Source: an uncultured Dehalococcoidia bacterium (lineage in GTDB: Bacteria > Chloroflexota > Dehalococcoidia > Lucifugimonadales > UBA3495). Taken from it: DNA of 64,000 nt. Location of the stretch: assembly GCA_958296445.1 (NCBI GenBank), contig OY282565.1:124001-188000 (forward strand). The letters run 5' to 3'. Numbering within the stretch: the first letter of the stretch is position 1; every line of letters starts with the position of its first letter. Positions 51,456 through 61,372 of this stretch are shown here, in pieces. The notes below the pieces were generated by a model, which saw nothing but the letters and a program-made list of their open reading frames with translations, made no database searches and was not told the DNA's origin. Both the position numbers and the translations under genes were made by a program.

Positions 51456-52649
51456 TTACAGCAAGGCTAGGTTGTTGCGGTGGACTACTTCTTGGCCGTA
51501 GTGGTAGCCGAGGGTTTCTTCGATTTTGCCGGAGCGCAGGCCGCGGATGCGGGCGATGTCTTGGGCGCTGTAGTTGGCGATGCCGCAGGCGATGCGCTGG
51601 GCGGAGCCGTTGAGGATGAAAATGGAATCGCCGCGGTCGAAATCACCGGCGACGGCGCGCACTCCGGCGGGCAGCAGGCTGCGGTGATGCTCCAGCAGGG
51701 CGGCGGCGGCGCCGTCGTCCACGGTCACTTGGCCGCGCTGGGAAATGCCGCTGAGCATCCAGCGTTTGCGGGCTTCCAGCTTTTCGGCGGCGGCCTGAAA
51801 GAAGGTTCCCGTCGGTTCGCCGCGGGCGGCCCGCAGGGCTACGCCGTCATCGCGCCCGTGGGCCATAATCATCGGAATGCCGGAGGTGGTGACCAGCCGG
51901 GCCGCTTCCAGCTTGGTGGGCATCCCGCCCCGGGCCCAGGGTTGCAGCTCGCGCCCGGCCAGGGCTTCGATGCGCTCGTCCACCCGCTCGACGCGGCGGA
52001 TGAGGGTTGCCGACGGGTCAACGCGCGGGTCTGCGGTATAGAGGCCGTCAATGTCGGTCAGAATCAGCAGCAGGTCGGCGTCCACTAGATTGGCTACTAG
52101 GGCCGACAGGCGGTCGTTGTCCCCGAACACCGCGCCGATTTCGTCCACGGCCACCACGTCGTTTTCGTTCAGCAGCGGCACCACGCCCAGCTCCAGCAGG
52201 CCGTGCAGGGTGTTGCGCACGTTGAGGTAGGACTGGCGGTTGGAAAGGTCGCCGGTAGTGAGCAGCGCTTGGGCCACGGTGACGCCGTGGACGGCGAACT
52301 GTTCCTGATAAATCTGCATCAGGCGGCTTTGCCCGACGGCGGCGGCCACCTGCCGGGAGCGGATGTCGCGGGAAGCCGCGCCGTATCCGCCGAGGGCGGC
52401 GCGTCCGGCGGCGATGGCGCCGGAGGTGACCAGCAGAACCTCGGCGCCCTGCTCCCGCAGGCGGCAGATCTGGCCGACGATGCTGCTGAGGACGGCGAGG
52501 TTGACGCCTGCGCTGGCTTCGCCGCCGCCGGTGAGAATGGCGGTGCCGGCTTTCACCACGATGCGCCGGTAGAGCAGCGGCCGCGGGCTGCCGCCGTCGG
52601 CCGGGGCGGTTGATTGGGGCGCGGGAACGGTCTGGCCGGTGATGGGCAT
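51456..52649 (-). CDS. proB: Glutamate 5-kinase
   Basis: A 397-residue kinase that phosphorylates glutamate at the gamma carboxyl, first step of proline synthesis. The kinase domain shows VVKAGTAIL (phosphate binding), EVLLVTSGAIAAGRAALGG, NENDVVAVDEI and ILTDIDGLYTADPR, then GRELQPWARGGMPTKLEAARL. A C-terminal PUA domain follows from about residue 290 (VDDGAAAALLEHHRSLLPAGV). The first ~25 residues are low complexity, and a later start is possible. It heads the split proB-hicBA-proA unit. Confidence 0.95.
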   Translation of the reverse strand: MPITGQTVPAPQSTAPADGGSPRPLLYRRIVVKAGTAILTGGGEASAGVNLAVLSSIVGQICRLREQGAEVLLVTSGAIAAGRAALGGYGAASRDIRSRQVAAAVGQSRLMQIYQEQFAVHGVTVAQALLTTGDLSNRQSYLNVRNTLHGLLELGVVPLLNENDVVAVDEIGAVFGDNDRLSALVANLVDADLLLILTDIDGLYTADPRVDPSATLIRRVERVDERIEALAGRELQPWARGGMPTKLEAARLVTTSGIPMIMAHGRDDGVALRAARGEPTGTFFQAAAEKLEARKRWMLSGISQRGQVTVDDGAAAALLEHHRSLLPAGVRAVAGDFDRGDSIFILNGSAQRIACGIANYSAQDIARIRGLRSGKIEETLGYHYGQEVVHRNNLALL

Positions 52650-52757
52650 AGGGACAAGGCACCCGGTTCAGGATAGGCGGGCCGCGGGGCGCGTCCGCCC
52701 GGGCCGTCATTCACGATTGATGATGCGATTATAGCACCATAGCCGCCATTATCCGCG

Positions 52758-52786
52758 CCCCGGCGCGTTCCGGGGTCTGCTATTAT
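52758..52786 (+). promoter_or_regulatory. Conserved palindrome plus extended -10 before the Uma2 array genes
   Basis: CCCCGG-CGCGTT-CCGGGG (52758-52775) followed by TGC-TATTAT (52778-52786), 52 bp before the first array gene. The same block precedes copies 2-4, with TGCTATTAT at 53727, 54632 and 55615; the palindrome is worn in copy 3. TGCTATTAT alone also occurs at 62725 before the last amidohydrolase. The palindrome may be an operator; the TGnTATTAT is an extended -10. Confidence 0.55.
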
Positions 52787-52837
52787 TGCCGTTGGCGCTG
52801 CCCTATTCCGCCCTGCCGTGTTGCGCGAGGCCCGCTT

Positions 52838-53674
52838 ATGGCTACTAAATTCTCCAAACCCGTTGCCCCGGTTCCTGGCTACCGCAGGGTTTTGCCCGAG
52901 GGGTTTGTCTGTCCTCAACCCAAACACCTGCGGGATGATATGCTGCAAGCCGAACCTGTCGCTGAATCCGACCACCTGCTCCGGGATCATTTCGCCGGGC
53001 TGCCCAATACGCTGGTGGATTCCGGCGGCTTTGTTTTCTATGACACCCGGAATATGAGCCGTAGGCGGGTGCGCCCGGACTTGTACATAGTCTTCGGGGT
53101 GGACGCAGGTTCGGTGCTGGGGCGGCAGGGGTACGTCATAGAGGAGGCGGGCAAGGCCCCGGACTTTGCCCTGGAGGTGGCCTCTCCGTCTACTTATCAG
53201 AATGACATACGCAACAAGCCGGGCCTGTACGCCCGCATTGGCATCGGGGAATACTGGCGTTTCGACCCCAGCGGCGGCGGCTATTATGGATATGCCTTGG
53301 CCGGGGATATTCTGGTTGGCGGCGTTTACAGGCCCGTTGAGCTGACCCGCGAAGCGGATGGGATGGTATGGGGGTACAGTCCGGCGCTGAATTTGTGCCT
53401 GTGCGTGAAAGACCGGCGGCTGATGTATTACGACCGCAAGCGGGGTGGCTATCTGCACAGCATCGGGGAGGAGCGGGCGGCGCACCGGGAGACGGCGGTG
53501 GAGCGCGACGCGGCGGCGGCCGGCTGGAACGCCGAGCGTGCCGCCCATCAGGAAACGGCGGTGGAGCGGGATGCCGAGCGTACCGCTCACCGGGAAACGG
53601 CCGCCGAGCGAGATGCGGCGCAGGCCGAGGTGGAGCGGCTGCGGGAGGAACTGCGCCGCTTGCAGGGGGAGTAA
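52838..53674 (+). CDS. Uma2-family protein with coiled-coil tail, array copy 1
   Basis: A 278-residue Uma2 protein. Core: RVRPDLYIVFGVD, APDFALEVASPSTYQND (PD...E pair of the nuclease-like site) and GIGEYWRFDPSGGGYYGY. A cysteine-rich strand LCLCVKDRRLMYYD leads into a tail of ERAAH-x-ETAVERDA repeats ending VERLREELRRLQGE. Copy 1 carries three repeat steps. It is divergent from proB. Confidence 0.88.
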   Translation: MATKFSKPVAPVPGYRRVLPEGFVCPQPKHLRDDMLQAEPVAESDHLLRDHFAGLPNTLVDSGGFVFYDTRNMSRRRVRPDLYIVFGVDAGSVLGRQGYVIEEAGKAPDFALEVASPSTYQNDIRNKPGLYARIGIGEYWRFDPSGGGYYGYALAGDILVGGVYRPVELTREADGMVWGYSPALNLCLCVKDRRLMYYDRKRGGYLHSIGEERAAHRETAVERDAAAAGWNAERAAHQETAVERDAERTAHRETAAERDAAQAEVERLREELRRLQGE

Positions 53675-53787
53675 GTGCCTTGCCGGATAGCCGCCCAATG
53701 TCTGCGCCCCGGCGCGTTCCGGGGTCTGCTATTATTGTTGTTGGTTCTGCCCTATTCCGCCCCTGCCGCTTGGCGTGAGGCTCGCTT

Positions 53788-54582
53788 ATGACCACTAAAT
53801 TCTCCAAACCCGTTGCCCCGGTTCCTGGCTACCGCAGGGTTTTGCCTGAAGGCTTTGTCTGTCCTCAACCCAAGCACCTGCGGGATGATATGCTGCAAGC
53901 CGAACCCGTCGCCGAATCCGACCACCTGCTCCGGGATCATTTTGCCGGGCTGCCCAATACGCTGGTGGATTCCGGCGGCTTTGGTTTTTATGACACCCGG
54001 AATATGAGCCGTAGGCGGGTGCGCCCGGACTTGTACATAGTCTTCGGGGTGGACGCAGGTTCGGTGCTGGGGCGGCAGGGGTATGTCATAGAGGAGGCGG
54101 GCAAGCCCCCGGACTTTGCCTTGGAGGTGGCCTCTCCGTCTACTTACCACAATGACATACGCAACAAGCCGGGCTTGTATGCCCGCATCGGCATCGGGGA
54201 ATACTGGCGTTTCGACCCCAGCGGCGGCGGCTATTACGGATATGCGCTGGCTGGGGATATTCTGGACGGCGGCGTTTACAGGCCCGTCGAGCTTACTCGT
54301 GAGGCGGACGGGACGGTATGGGGGTACAGCCCGGCGCTGGATTTGTGCCTGTGCGTCAGAGACCGGCGGCTGATGTATTACGACCGCAAGCGGGGTGGCT
54401 ATCTGCACAGCATCGGTGAGGAGCGGGCGGCGCACCGGGAAACGGCGGTGGAGCGCGACGCGGCGACGGCCGGCTGGAACGCCGAGCGGGCGGCGCACCG
54501 GGAAACGGCGGTGGAGCGGGATGCGGCCCAGGCTGAGGTCGAGCGGCTGCGGGAGGAACTGCGCCGGTTGCAGGGGGAGTAG
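53788..54582 (+). CDS. Uma2-family protein with coiled-coil tail, array copy 2
   Basis: A 264-residue paralogue almost identical to copy 1 over the first ~215 residues (main changes Gly-Phe in GGFGFYD, Pro in KPPDF, His in YHND, Asp in LDGG). Its tail is the shortest, with only two ETAVERDA steps. Intact frame, own promoter block and start MTTKFSKPVAP. Confidence 0.88.
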   Translation: MTTKFSKPVAPVPGYRRVLPEGFVCPQPKHLRDDMLQAEPVAESDHLLRDHFAGLPNTLVDSGGFGFYDTRNMSRRRVRPDLYIVFGVDAGSVLGRQGYVIEEAGKPPDFALEVASPSTYHNDIRNKPGLYARIGIGEYWRFDPSGGGYYGYALAGDILDGGVYRPVELTREADGTVWGYSPALDLCLCVRDRRLMYYDRKRGGYLHSIGEERAAHRETAVERDAATAGWNAERAAHRETAVERDAAQAEVERLREELRRLQGE

Positions 54583-54704
54583 CCTTGCCGGAAAGCTGCC
54601 CAATGCCTGCGCTCCGGCGCGTTGCGGGGTCTGCTATTATTGGCGTTGGCGCTGCTCCATTCCATTTCGATCTGCCGATCTGGCGCTTGGCGCGAGGCTT
54701 GTTT

Positions 54705-55562
54705 ATGACCACTAAGTTCTCCAAACCCGTTGCCCCGGTTCCTGGCTACCGCAGGGTTTTGCCCGAGGGGTTTGTCTGTCCTCAACCCAAACACCTGCGG
54801 GATGATATGCTGCAAGCCGAACCCGTCGCCGAATCCGACCACCTGCTCCGGGATCATTTCGCCGGGCTGCCCAATACGCTGGTGGATTCCGGCGGCTTTG
54901 TTTTCTATGACACGCGGAATATGAGCCGGCGGCGGGTGCGCCCGGACTTGTACATAGTCTTTGGGGTGGACGCAGGTTCGGTGCTGGGGCGGCAGGGGTA
55001 TGTGATAGAGGAGGCGGGCAAGGCCCCTGATTTCGCCTTGGAAGTGGCATCTCCGTCTACTTACCAGAATGACATACGCAACAAGCCGGCCTTGTACGCC
55101 CGCATCGGCATCGGGGAGTACTGGCGTTTCGACCCCAGCGGCGGCGGCTATTACGGATATGCGCTGGCCGGGGATATTCTGGTTGGGGGCGTTTACCGGC
55201 CCGTCGAGCTGGCCCGTGAAGCGGACGGGACGGTATGGGGGTACAGTCCGGCGCTGGATTTGTGTCTGTGCGTGAAAGACCGGCGGCTGATGTATTACGA
55301 CCGCAAGAGGGGCGGGTATCTGCACAGCATCGGGGAGGAACGGGCGGCGCACCGGGAGACGGCGGTGGAGCGCGATGCGGCGGCGGCGGGCTGGAACGCC
55401 GAGCGGGCGGCGCACCAGGAAACGGCGGTGGAGCGCGATGCGGTGGCGGTGGAGCGGGATGCTGAGCGTGCCGCCCACCGGGAAACGGCCGCCGAGCGCG
55501 ATGCGGCGCAGGCCGAGGTGGAACGGTTGCGGGAGGAACTGCGCCGCTTGCAGGGGGAGTAA
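54705..55562 (+). CDS. Uma2-family protein with coiled-coil tail, array copy 3
   Basis: A 285-residue paralogue. Start MTTKFSKPVAP aligns with the other copies, which decides against the open frame from 54585. Core motifs are intact (RPDLYIVFGVD, APDFALEVASPST). The tail has a unique AVAVERDA step not found in copies 1 and 2. Small replacements such as Ala for Gly in KPALYARI distinguish it. Confidence 0.88.
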   Translation: MTTKFSKPVAPVPGYRRVLPEGFVCPQPKHLRDDMLQAEPVAESDHLLRDHFAGLPNTLVDSGGFVFYDTRNMSRRRVRPDLYIVFGVDAGSVLGRQGYVIEEAGKAPDFALEVASPSTYQNDIRNKPALYARIGIGEYWRFDPSGGGYYGYALAGDILVGGVYRPVELAREADGTVWGYSPALDLCLCVKDRRLMYYDRKRGGYLHSIGEERAAHRETAVERDAAAAGWNAERAAHQETAVERDAVAVERDAERAAHRETAAERDAAQAEVERLREELRRLQGE

Positions 55563-55687
55563 GTGCCTTGCCGGATAGCCGCCCAATGCCTGCGCCCCGG
55601 CGGGTTCCGGGGTCTGCTATTATTGCCGTTGGTTCTGCCCCATTCCATTCCGAATCTGCCGCATGGCGCTTGGCGCGAGGCTCGCTT

Positions 55688-56587
55688 ATGACCACTAAGT
55701 TCTCCAAACCCGTTGCCCCGGTTCCTGGCTACCGCAGGGTTTTGCCCGAGGGGTTTGTCTGTCCTCAACCCAAGCACCTGCGGGATGATATGCTGCAAGC
55801 TGAACCCGTCGCTGAATCCGACCACCTGCTCCGGGATCATTTTGCCGGGCTGCCCAATACGCTGGTGGATTCCGGCGGCTTTGTTTTTTATGACACCCGG
55901 AATATGAGCCGCCGGCGGGTGCGCCCGGACTTGTACATAGTTTTTGGGGTGGACGCCGGTTCGGTGCTGGGGCGGCAGGGGTATGTCATAGAGGAGGCGG
56001 GCAAGGCCCCGGACTTCGCTCTGGAAGTGGCCTCTCCGTCTACTTACCAGAATGACATACGCAACAAGCCGGGCCTGTACGCCCGCATCGGCATCGGCGA
56101 ATACTGGCGTTTCGATCCCAGCGGCGGCGGTTATTATGGATATGCGCTGGCTGGGGATATTCTGGTTGGCGGCGTTTACCGGCCCGTTGAGCTTACCCGC
56201 GAGGCGGACGGGACGGTGTGGGGGTACAGTCCGGCGCTGGATTTGTGCTTGTGCGTGAAAGACCGTCGGCTGATGTATTACGACCGCAAGCGGGGTGGCT
56301 ATCTGCACAGCATCGGGGAGGAGCGGGCGGCGCACCGGGAGACGGCGGTGGAGCGCGACGCGGCGGCGGCGGGCTGGAGCGCCGAGCGGGCGGCGCACCG
56401 GGAAACGGCAGTGGAGCGCGATTCGGCGGCAGCAGAGCGTGATGCCGAGCGTGAGGCCCATCAGGAAACGGCGGTGGAGCGTGATGCCGAGCGTACCGCT
56501 CACCGGGAAACGGCCGCCGAGCGGGATGCGGCTCAGGCCGAGGTGGAGCGGCTGCGGGAGGAACTGCGCCGGTTGCAGGGGGGATAG
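55688..56587 (+). CDS. Uma2-family protein with coiled-coil tail, array copy 4
   Basis: A 299-residue paralogue with the longest tail: steps AAAAGWSAERAAH, ETAVERDSAAAERDAEREAH and QETAVERDAERTAH, then the common end VERLREELRRLQGG. Core motifs are intact. Two fossil LRRLQGE gene ends follow it downstream, so the array was once longer or its tail was trimmed by recombination. Confidence 0.88.
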   Translation: MTTKFSKPVAPVPGYRRVLPEGFVCPQPKHLRDDMLQAEPVAESDHLLRDHFAGLPNTLVDSGGFVFYDTRNMSRRRVRPDLYIVFGVDAGSVLGRQGYVIEEAGKAPDFALEVASPSTYQNDIRNKPGLYARIGIGEYWRFDPSGGGYYGYALAGDILVGGVYRPVELTREADGTVWGYSPALDLCLCVKDRRLMYYDRKRGGYLHSIGEERAAHRETAVERDAAAAGWSAERAAHRETAVERDSAAAERDAEREAHQETAVERDAERTAHRETAAERDAAQAEVERLREELRRLQGG

Positions 56588-56720
56588 CCCTTCCAAAGCC
56601 CTTGTACAATTTTTGTACAAGGAACTGCGTCGGCTACAGGGGGAGTAACGACGCTATTGACGCCGCGCATTTGCACGATACGGAACTGCGCCTGTTGCAG
56701 GGGGAGTAGGCGCCTTGCCG
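56588..56720 (+). pseudogene. Fossil 3' ends of further Uma2 array genes
   Basis: Two short relics after copy 4: one reading KELRRLQGE-stop (about 56620-56648) and one reading TELRLLQGE-stop (about 56681-56709), the latter followed by the GCCTTGCCGGAAAG phrase that also follows other array genes. Only the last ~10 codons remain in each. Confidence 0.75.
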
Positions 56721-56831
56721 GAAAGTTGGCTAATGCTTGCGTTGCCGCGCTTGAAACGGGCGGCGGGATAGATTAGGCTGGAGTGGGCGCCTCTTTCAAG
56801 GCTGTTGGATTATCCGGGGGGAGGGTTGGAA

Positions 56832-57047
56832 ATGGCCCATACCGGAACCGCTTTTTCCTGCGCCAAGTGCCACAATACCCGGTACGATACCGAGGAGATT
56901 CGCACCGCCGGGAAGTATTCCCGGTTTTTCGACTTGCAGAACAAGAAGTTTACCGCCGTGTCTTGTACGCAGTGCGGTTACACCGAGATTTTCCGGGGCG
57001 ACTCCTCACGGCTGGGCAACTTCCTAGACATTCTTGCCAGCGGCTAG
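56832..57047 (+). CDS. Zinc-ribbon nucleic-acid-binding protein
   Basis: A 71-residue protein with two CxxC knuckles, CAKCHN and CTQCGYTEIFRGD, around a basic middle, matching the DUF2082-type zinc-ribbon proteins. GAGGG lies 7-9 nt before ATG 56832, deciding against 56805. Probably binds nucleic acid; role unknown. It lies 170 bp upstream of mfd on the same strand. Confidence 0.8.
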   Translation: MAHTGTAFSCAKCHNTRYDTEEIRTAGKYSRFFDLQNKKFTAVSCTQCGYTEIFRGDSSRLGNFLDILASG

Positions 57048-57217
57048 GGATTCCCGGGCCGCTGTTCTGCTAGCTGCCATCGTTACCGAAATCGCCGGGC
57101 ATTGCGCCGCGCCGTTTTGTCGCGCAGGGGCTGGACGCTACGTCAGCCCCTTGTTTGGCGTGTATGCCCGCGGGCTTTTAGGCCAAATTCCTTATTCTAA
57201 ATTCAAGGGACGGTTTT

Positions 57218-60200
57218 ATGTCGCTTAACGGCATTCTGGAGCTGCTGGAGCGTCACTCGGAGTTCTGCCGCAGTATCGAATCGGCGGATAAGGGCGGTGG
57301 CGCTCCCGCCGCGGTGCGGCAGGGGGCGAGACCGGCGTTTATCGCGTCGTTGTACCGGCGGCGGGTGGCGGCCGGGCGGGTTGGGCCGCTGCTGGTCATT
57401 GCGCCGCGGCAGGATGACGCCCGCCGGCTGCACGGCCAATTGCTGGATTGGCTGGGCGATGATGCGCCGGTTCATTTCTTGCCCGAGCCGGAGGTGCTGC
57501 CTTTCGAGCGGCTGGCTGTGGACGCGCATACCGGCAGCCAGAGGCTGGCCGCATTGGCCGCGTTGGCCCGTCCATTCGTCCTTGGGCAAGCTCAGGACGG
57601 ACGGAAAGGGCGTGGGGGCGAAAATCAGGATGGGCGGAAGAAAGGGCGCGGGGCGGGAAATGGTGGCGGAAACTTGGCCGCTGGCCCTGAGCTGGTCGAA
57701 GGGCCGCCGCTGGTGGTTTGCTCCATCGGGTCGGCGCTGCTCTATACCGCGCCGCCGGAGCTTATGGCCGGGCGGCTGCCGTCGGGCGCGGGATGGGGGG
57801 AGGCTTGCGTTTGGCGGGCGGGCGATAGGGTGCGGGTGGACGCCGTGCTTTCCCAATGGCTGGAACTGGGCTACCGGCACGAGCCGGTGGTGGAGTCGCC
57901 AGGGGCTTTCAGCCATAGGGGGGGCATCCTCGATATTTTCCCGCCCAACTGCGAGCTGCCTTTGCGAATTGAGCTGTTCGACGACGAAATAGACACCATC
58001 CGCCGCTTTGACCCGCTGACTCAAAGGTCGGTGGGCGCGGCGGAGGAAGTGCGGCCCGTTCCGGCCCGCGAGCAGTTGCCGGGCCTTGCCGCAGGGCAGG
58101 ATGACTTGGCCGCCCGCGCCGCCGCTATGGACTTTTCCCGTTGCGGGGCCGCTGTCCGGGAACGCATTGAGGAGGAACTGGAATCTTTATGCGATTCGCA
58201 GGCCGGGGCATATACCGCCAACCCGGAAACCCTTTCCTTTTACCGCGGGCTGGTGAACCGTACTTCTCTGCTGGACTATCTGGGGCCGGAGGCGGCGGTG
58301 TTGCTGGAGCGCGGCGGGCGCGTTGAGGATGAGGCGTCGGAACTGGAGGAACGTATCGGGCGGATGCGGGCGTCGCGGGAAGAGCGGGGCGAACTGCCCG
58401 CCAACTTTCCGCCGCCGTCTATGGCCTGGGCCGATTTCGCCGCCCGGCTGGGCGAGTTGCGGCCGGTGGATTTGCCGACTTGGGTGGGCGAAGAAGATGA
58501 CAGCGTTTTTCTGCCCGCCACGCCCTATTACGGGCGGCTGGAGCAGCTTTCCGCAGACCTGAAGCGGCGGCAGGGGGAGGGCGGGGCACTGGTTGCGGTT
58601 ACGCAGCACGCCCGCCGGTTGGCCGAAATTCTGGAGCAGCAGGGCATCGGCGCGTCGGTGCTGGACGGGCTGGAGGCCGCGCCGTCGCCGGGGCAGGTTT
58701 GTATCGTTTCCGGTTCTTTGCCCGGCGGGTGGGCGGTGGAGTTGCCGGGCCGCCGGGGGGCGGTTTCCCGGTTGGATCTGCTTACCGACGCCGAGTTGTT
58801 TGGCGCGGTCAAGGAACGGCGCCACCGGCGGCCCCGCCGCGCCGAGCGCGGGCCGGATGTGTCGCTGGCCGACTTGGAGCCGGGAACCTTTGTCGTGCAT
58901 ATTGACCACGGGGTGGCCCGCTTTGCCGGAACTACGCAGATGGGCGATAACGGCGCGGAAAAAGAGTATCTGGTGCTGGAATACGCCGAAAGCGACAAGC
59001 TGTATGTTCCCACCGACCACTTGAACCGGGTGAGTGCTTATGTGGGGGCGCAGGAACACGCGCCCGCCCTTACCCGCTTGGGCGCCGCCGATTGGACGCG
59101 CATCAAGCAGAAGGTGAAGGGCGCGGCGCGGGAAATGGCGCAGGAACTCATCCGCCTCAACGCCGCCCGGCAGATTGTCGAGGGCCACGGATTCGGCTCC
59201 GATTCGGTCTGGCAGCAGGAACTGGAGGATTCTTTCCCCTACATCGAAACGCCCGACCAGGTGCAGGCGATCAACGACGTCAAGGCGGATATGGAGCAGG
59301 GGCGGCCTATGGATCGGCTTATCTGCGGCGATGTGGGCTACGGCAAAACCGAGGTGGCGCTGAGGGCGGCCTTCAAGACGGTCAACGACGGGATGCAGGT
59401 GGGGCTGCTGGTGCCGACTACGGTGCTGGCCCAGCAGCACTACGCCACTTTCACCGAGCGGCTCAGCCCCTTTCCGGTGCGGGTTGAAGTGCTTAGCCGT
59501 TTCCGCACGCCCAAAGAGCAGCAGCAGGTTATCAAGGGGCTGAAAGCGGGCGAGGTGGACATCGTTATCGGCACCCACCGGCTGCTACAAAAGGATGTGC
59601 AGTTCAAGAATCTGGGGCTGGCGGTGGTGGACGAGGAACAGCGTTTCGGGGTTAGCCACAAGGAGCGGCTGAAGCAGTTGCGCCGTCAAGTGGATGTGCT
59701 GACGTTGAGCGCGACGCCCATACCGCGCACGCTGAATATGGCCTTGTCGGGCCTGCGGGATTTGTCGTCAATGAACTCGGCGCCGGAGGAGCGGCTGCCG
59801 GTCAAGACTTTCGTATCGGAACATTCCGAGGACGTGGTAAAGGAAGCCATCCTGCGGGAAATGGAGCGGGGCGGGCAGATATTCTACCTGCACAACCGGG
59901 TCAGGAGCATCCGGCAGGCGGCGGCGGCGATTCAGGAGCTGATTCCGCAAGCCCGCATTATGGTGGGCCACGGGCAGATGGCGGAGTCGGAACTGGAAGA
60001 CGTGATGGTGGATTTCGCCAACGGCGAGGCCGATGTGCTGGTCTGCACTACTATAATCGAGTCGGGGCTGGATATGCCCAACGTCAACACGCTGATAGTG
60101 GAGCGGGCCGACCGCTTCGGGCTGGCCCAGCTATACCAGCTCCGGGGGCGGGTGGGGCGCGGCCAGCATCGGGCCTACGCCTATTTGTTGACGCCCCGTT

Positions 60201-61075
60201 TCGGGCATCTCCCGGATAATTCCTCTAATTCCTCTACCGACGGCAAGGGGGAATCGAAGGGGGGGACGAAAAACGATGCGCCGCTCCCTATAGATGATAA
60301 TGGCCGAGGCCGCCCCCGCCGCGGGCGCAAGAGCCTTGGCGGCCCGTCGCGCCGCCGCGGGGGGATGACCGAGGCGGCGGAGCTGCGGTTGCAGGCCATT
60401 CTGGAGGCGTCGGATCTGGGTTCCGGTTTTCGCATAGCTATGCGCGACTTGGAGATTCGCGGCGCGGGCAATGTGTTGGGGGCCGACCAGAGCGGCCATA
60501 TTCAGGAAGTCGGGCTTGACCTTTATACCCAGCTATTGCAGGAAGCGGTGCGGGAACTGGAGCGGGAAGGGAACCGGGAGCCGGGGGCGGGCGGCGGCGG
60601 CGCGGAAGAGCCGCCCCGCATCGAGCTGCCCCTTTCGGCGGGGATACCGGAAGACTATATCGCGCACCTGCCGACGCGCCTGGCGGTCTACCAGCGGCTG
60701 GCGAAGCTGACCGAGAAACGGGAGCTGCCGGAGATACGCGAGGAGCTGCGCGACCGTTTCGGCCCGGTGCCGGACGAGGTGGAGGCCCTGCTGAAGGTGG
60801 CGGAAATCCGGGCCGTCGCCGGGGCCGCGGGGGCGGAGTCGGTAATTAAAACCGGCGACGCTATTGTAATATCGCTGCGCAACTCCGTGGGCGGCGCCAA
60901 GTCGCCGTTGCAACGCGCCCTTGGCCCGGCGGCGCAGGTGGGCAACGCGCAGATTCAGATGCCCCTGCGCCCCTTGGGCGACCAGTGGCTGCAACGCCTT
61001 ACCCGGACGCTGGAGCGGTTGCAGGTGTTTATGGACAATATGCGCCAATTGGCCGCCGCCGCCGGGCGGGGTTAG
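57218..61075 (+). CDS. mfd: Transcription-repair coupling factor Mfd
   Basis: A 1285-residue ATPase that removes stalled RNA polymerase and recruits UvrA. Order: UvrB-homology region (residues 1-420), RNA-polymerase-interaction domain around residue 545 ([19 protein letters not shown]), translocase motifs [18 protein letters not shown] (Walker A), [10 protein letters not shown] (DEEQ), [28 protein letters not shown], then the C-terminal UvrA-mimic domain. Two insertions look unlike the family: a Gly/Arg/Lys stretch near residues 125-155 derived from a repeat-like DNA segment, and about 50 residues near 995-1045 ([15 protein letters not shown] to [10 protein letters not shown]). The frame is intact. 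Confidence 0.95.
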   Translation: MSLNGILELLERHSEFCRSIESADKGGGAPAAVRQGARPAFIASLYRRRVAAGRVGPLLVIAPRQDDARRLHGQLLDWLGDDAPVHFLPEPEVLPFERLAVDAHTGSQRLAALAALARPFVLGQAQDGRKGRGGENQDGRKKGRGAGNGGGNLAAGPELVEGPPLVVCSIGSALLYTAPPELMAGRLPSGAGWGEACVWRAGDRVRVDAVLSQWLELGYRHEPVVESPGAFSHRGGILDIFPPNCELPLRIELFDDEIDTIRRFDPLTQRSVGAAEEVRPVPAREQLPGLAAGQDDLAARAAAMDFSRCGAAVRERIEEELESLCDSQAGAYTANPETLSFYRGLVNRTSLLDYLGPEAAVLLERGGRVEDEASELEERIGRMRASREERGELPANFPPPSMAWADFAARLGELRPVDLPTWVGEEDDSVFLPATPYYGRLEQLSADLKRRQGEGGALVAVTQHARRLAEILEQQGIGASVLDGLEAAPSPGQVCIVSGSLPGGWAVELPGRRGAVSRLDLLTDAELFGAVKERRHRRPRRAERGPDVSLADLEPGTFVVHIDHGVARFAGTTQMGDNGAEKEYLVLEYAESDKLYVPTDHLNRVSAYVGAQEHAPALTRLGAADWTRIKQKVKGAAREMAQELIRLNAARQIVEGHGFGSDSVWQQELEDSFPYIETPDQVQAINDVKADMEQGRPMDRLICGDVGYGKTEVALRAAFKTVNDGMQVGLLVPTTVLAQQHYATFTERLSPFPVRVEVLSRFRTPKEQQQVIKGLKAGEVDIVIGTHRLLQKDVQFKNLGLAVVDEEQRFGVSHKERLKQLRRQVDVLTLSATPIPRTLNMALSGLRDLSSMNSAPEERLPVKTFVSEHSEDVVKEAILREMERGGQIFYLHNRVRSIRQAAAAIQELIPQARIMVGHGQMAESELEDVMVDFANGEADVLVCTTIIESGLDMPNVNTLIVERADRFGLAQLYQLRGRVGRGQHRAYAYLLTPRFGHLPDNSSNSSTDGKGESKGGTKNDAPLPIDDNGRGRPRRGRKSLGGPSRRRGGMTEAAELRLQAILEASDLGSGFRIAMRDLEIRGAGNVLGADQSGHIQEVGLDLYTQLLQEAVRELEREGNREPGAGGGGAEEPPRIELPLSAGIPEDYIAHLPTRLAVYQRLAKLTEKRELPEIREELRDRFGPVPDEVEALLKVAEIRAVAGAAGAESVIKTGDAIVISLRNSVGGAKSPLQRALGPAAQVGNAQIQMPLRPLGDQWLQRLTRTLERLQVFMDNMRQLAAAAGRG

Positions 61076-61191
61076 CGGCCGCTGTTGGCCGCGCTGTCCT
61101 GTTATTTTCCGGCCTATCAGTCATTAGCGGCGCCAGGGTTATTGCCGCGCCATCCCGTCATTACCGGCACCATCGTTATTCCCGGTCATCC

Positions 61192-61290
61192 CGTCATTCC
61201 CGCGAAAGGCGGGAATCCATACGGTTCTGCGTAGGACAAATTGCTATTAGGCAAGGATGTTGTGGGTTCCCGCTTTCGCGGGAATGACGG
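61192..61290. repeat. dRS3-like inverted repeat element
   Basis: CGTCATTCCCGCGAAAGGCG (from 61192) faces CCCGCTTTCGCGGGAATGACG (ending 61290) across about 45 bp. Further GGAATGACGGGG units follow to about 61340. It is the same family as 49058-49151. The 61076-61372 spacer holds no gene. Confidence 0.8.
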
Positions 61291-61372
61291 GGGGCGGCGG
61301 CGGGAATGACGGGGGTAGCCGGAATGACGGGGGACGGTGGGAATGGCGGGGAGTGGTGGGGGGGACGGAAAT

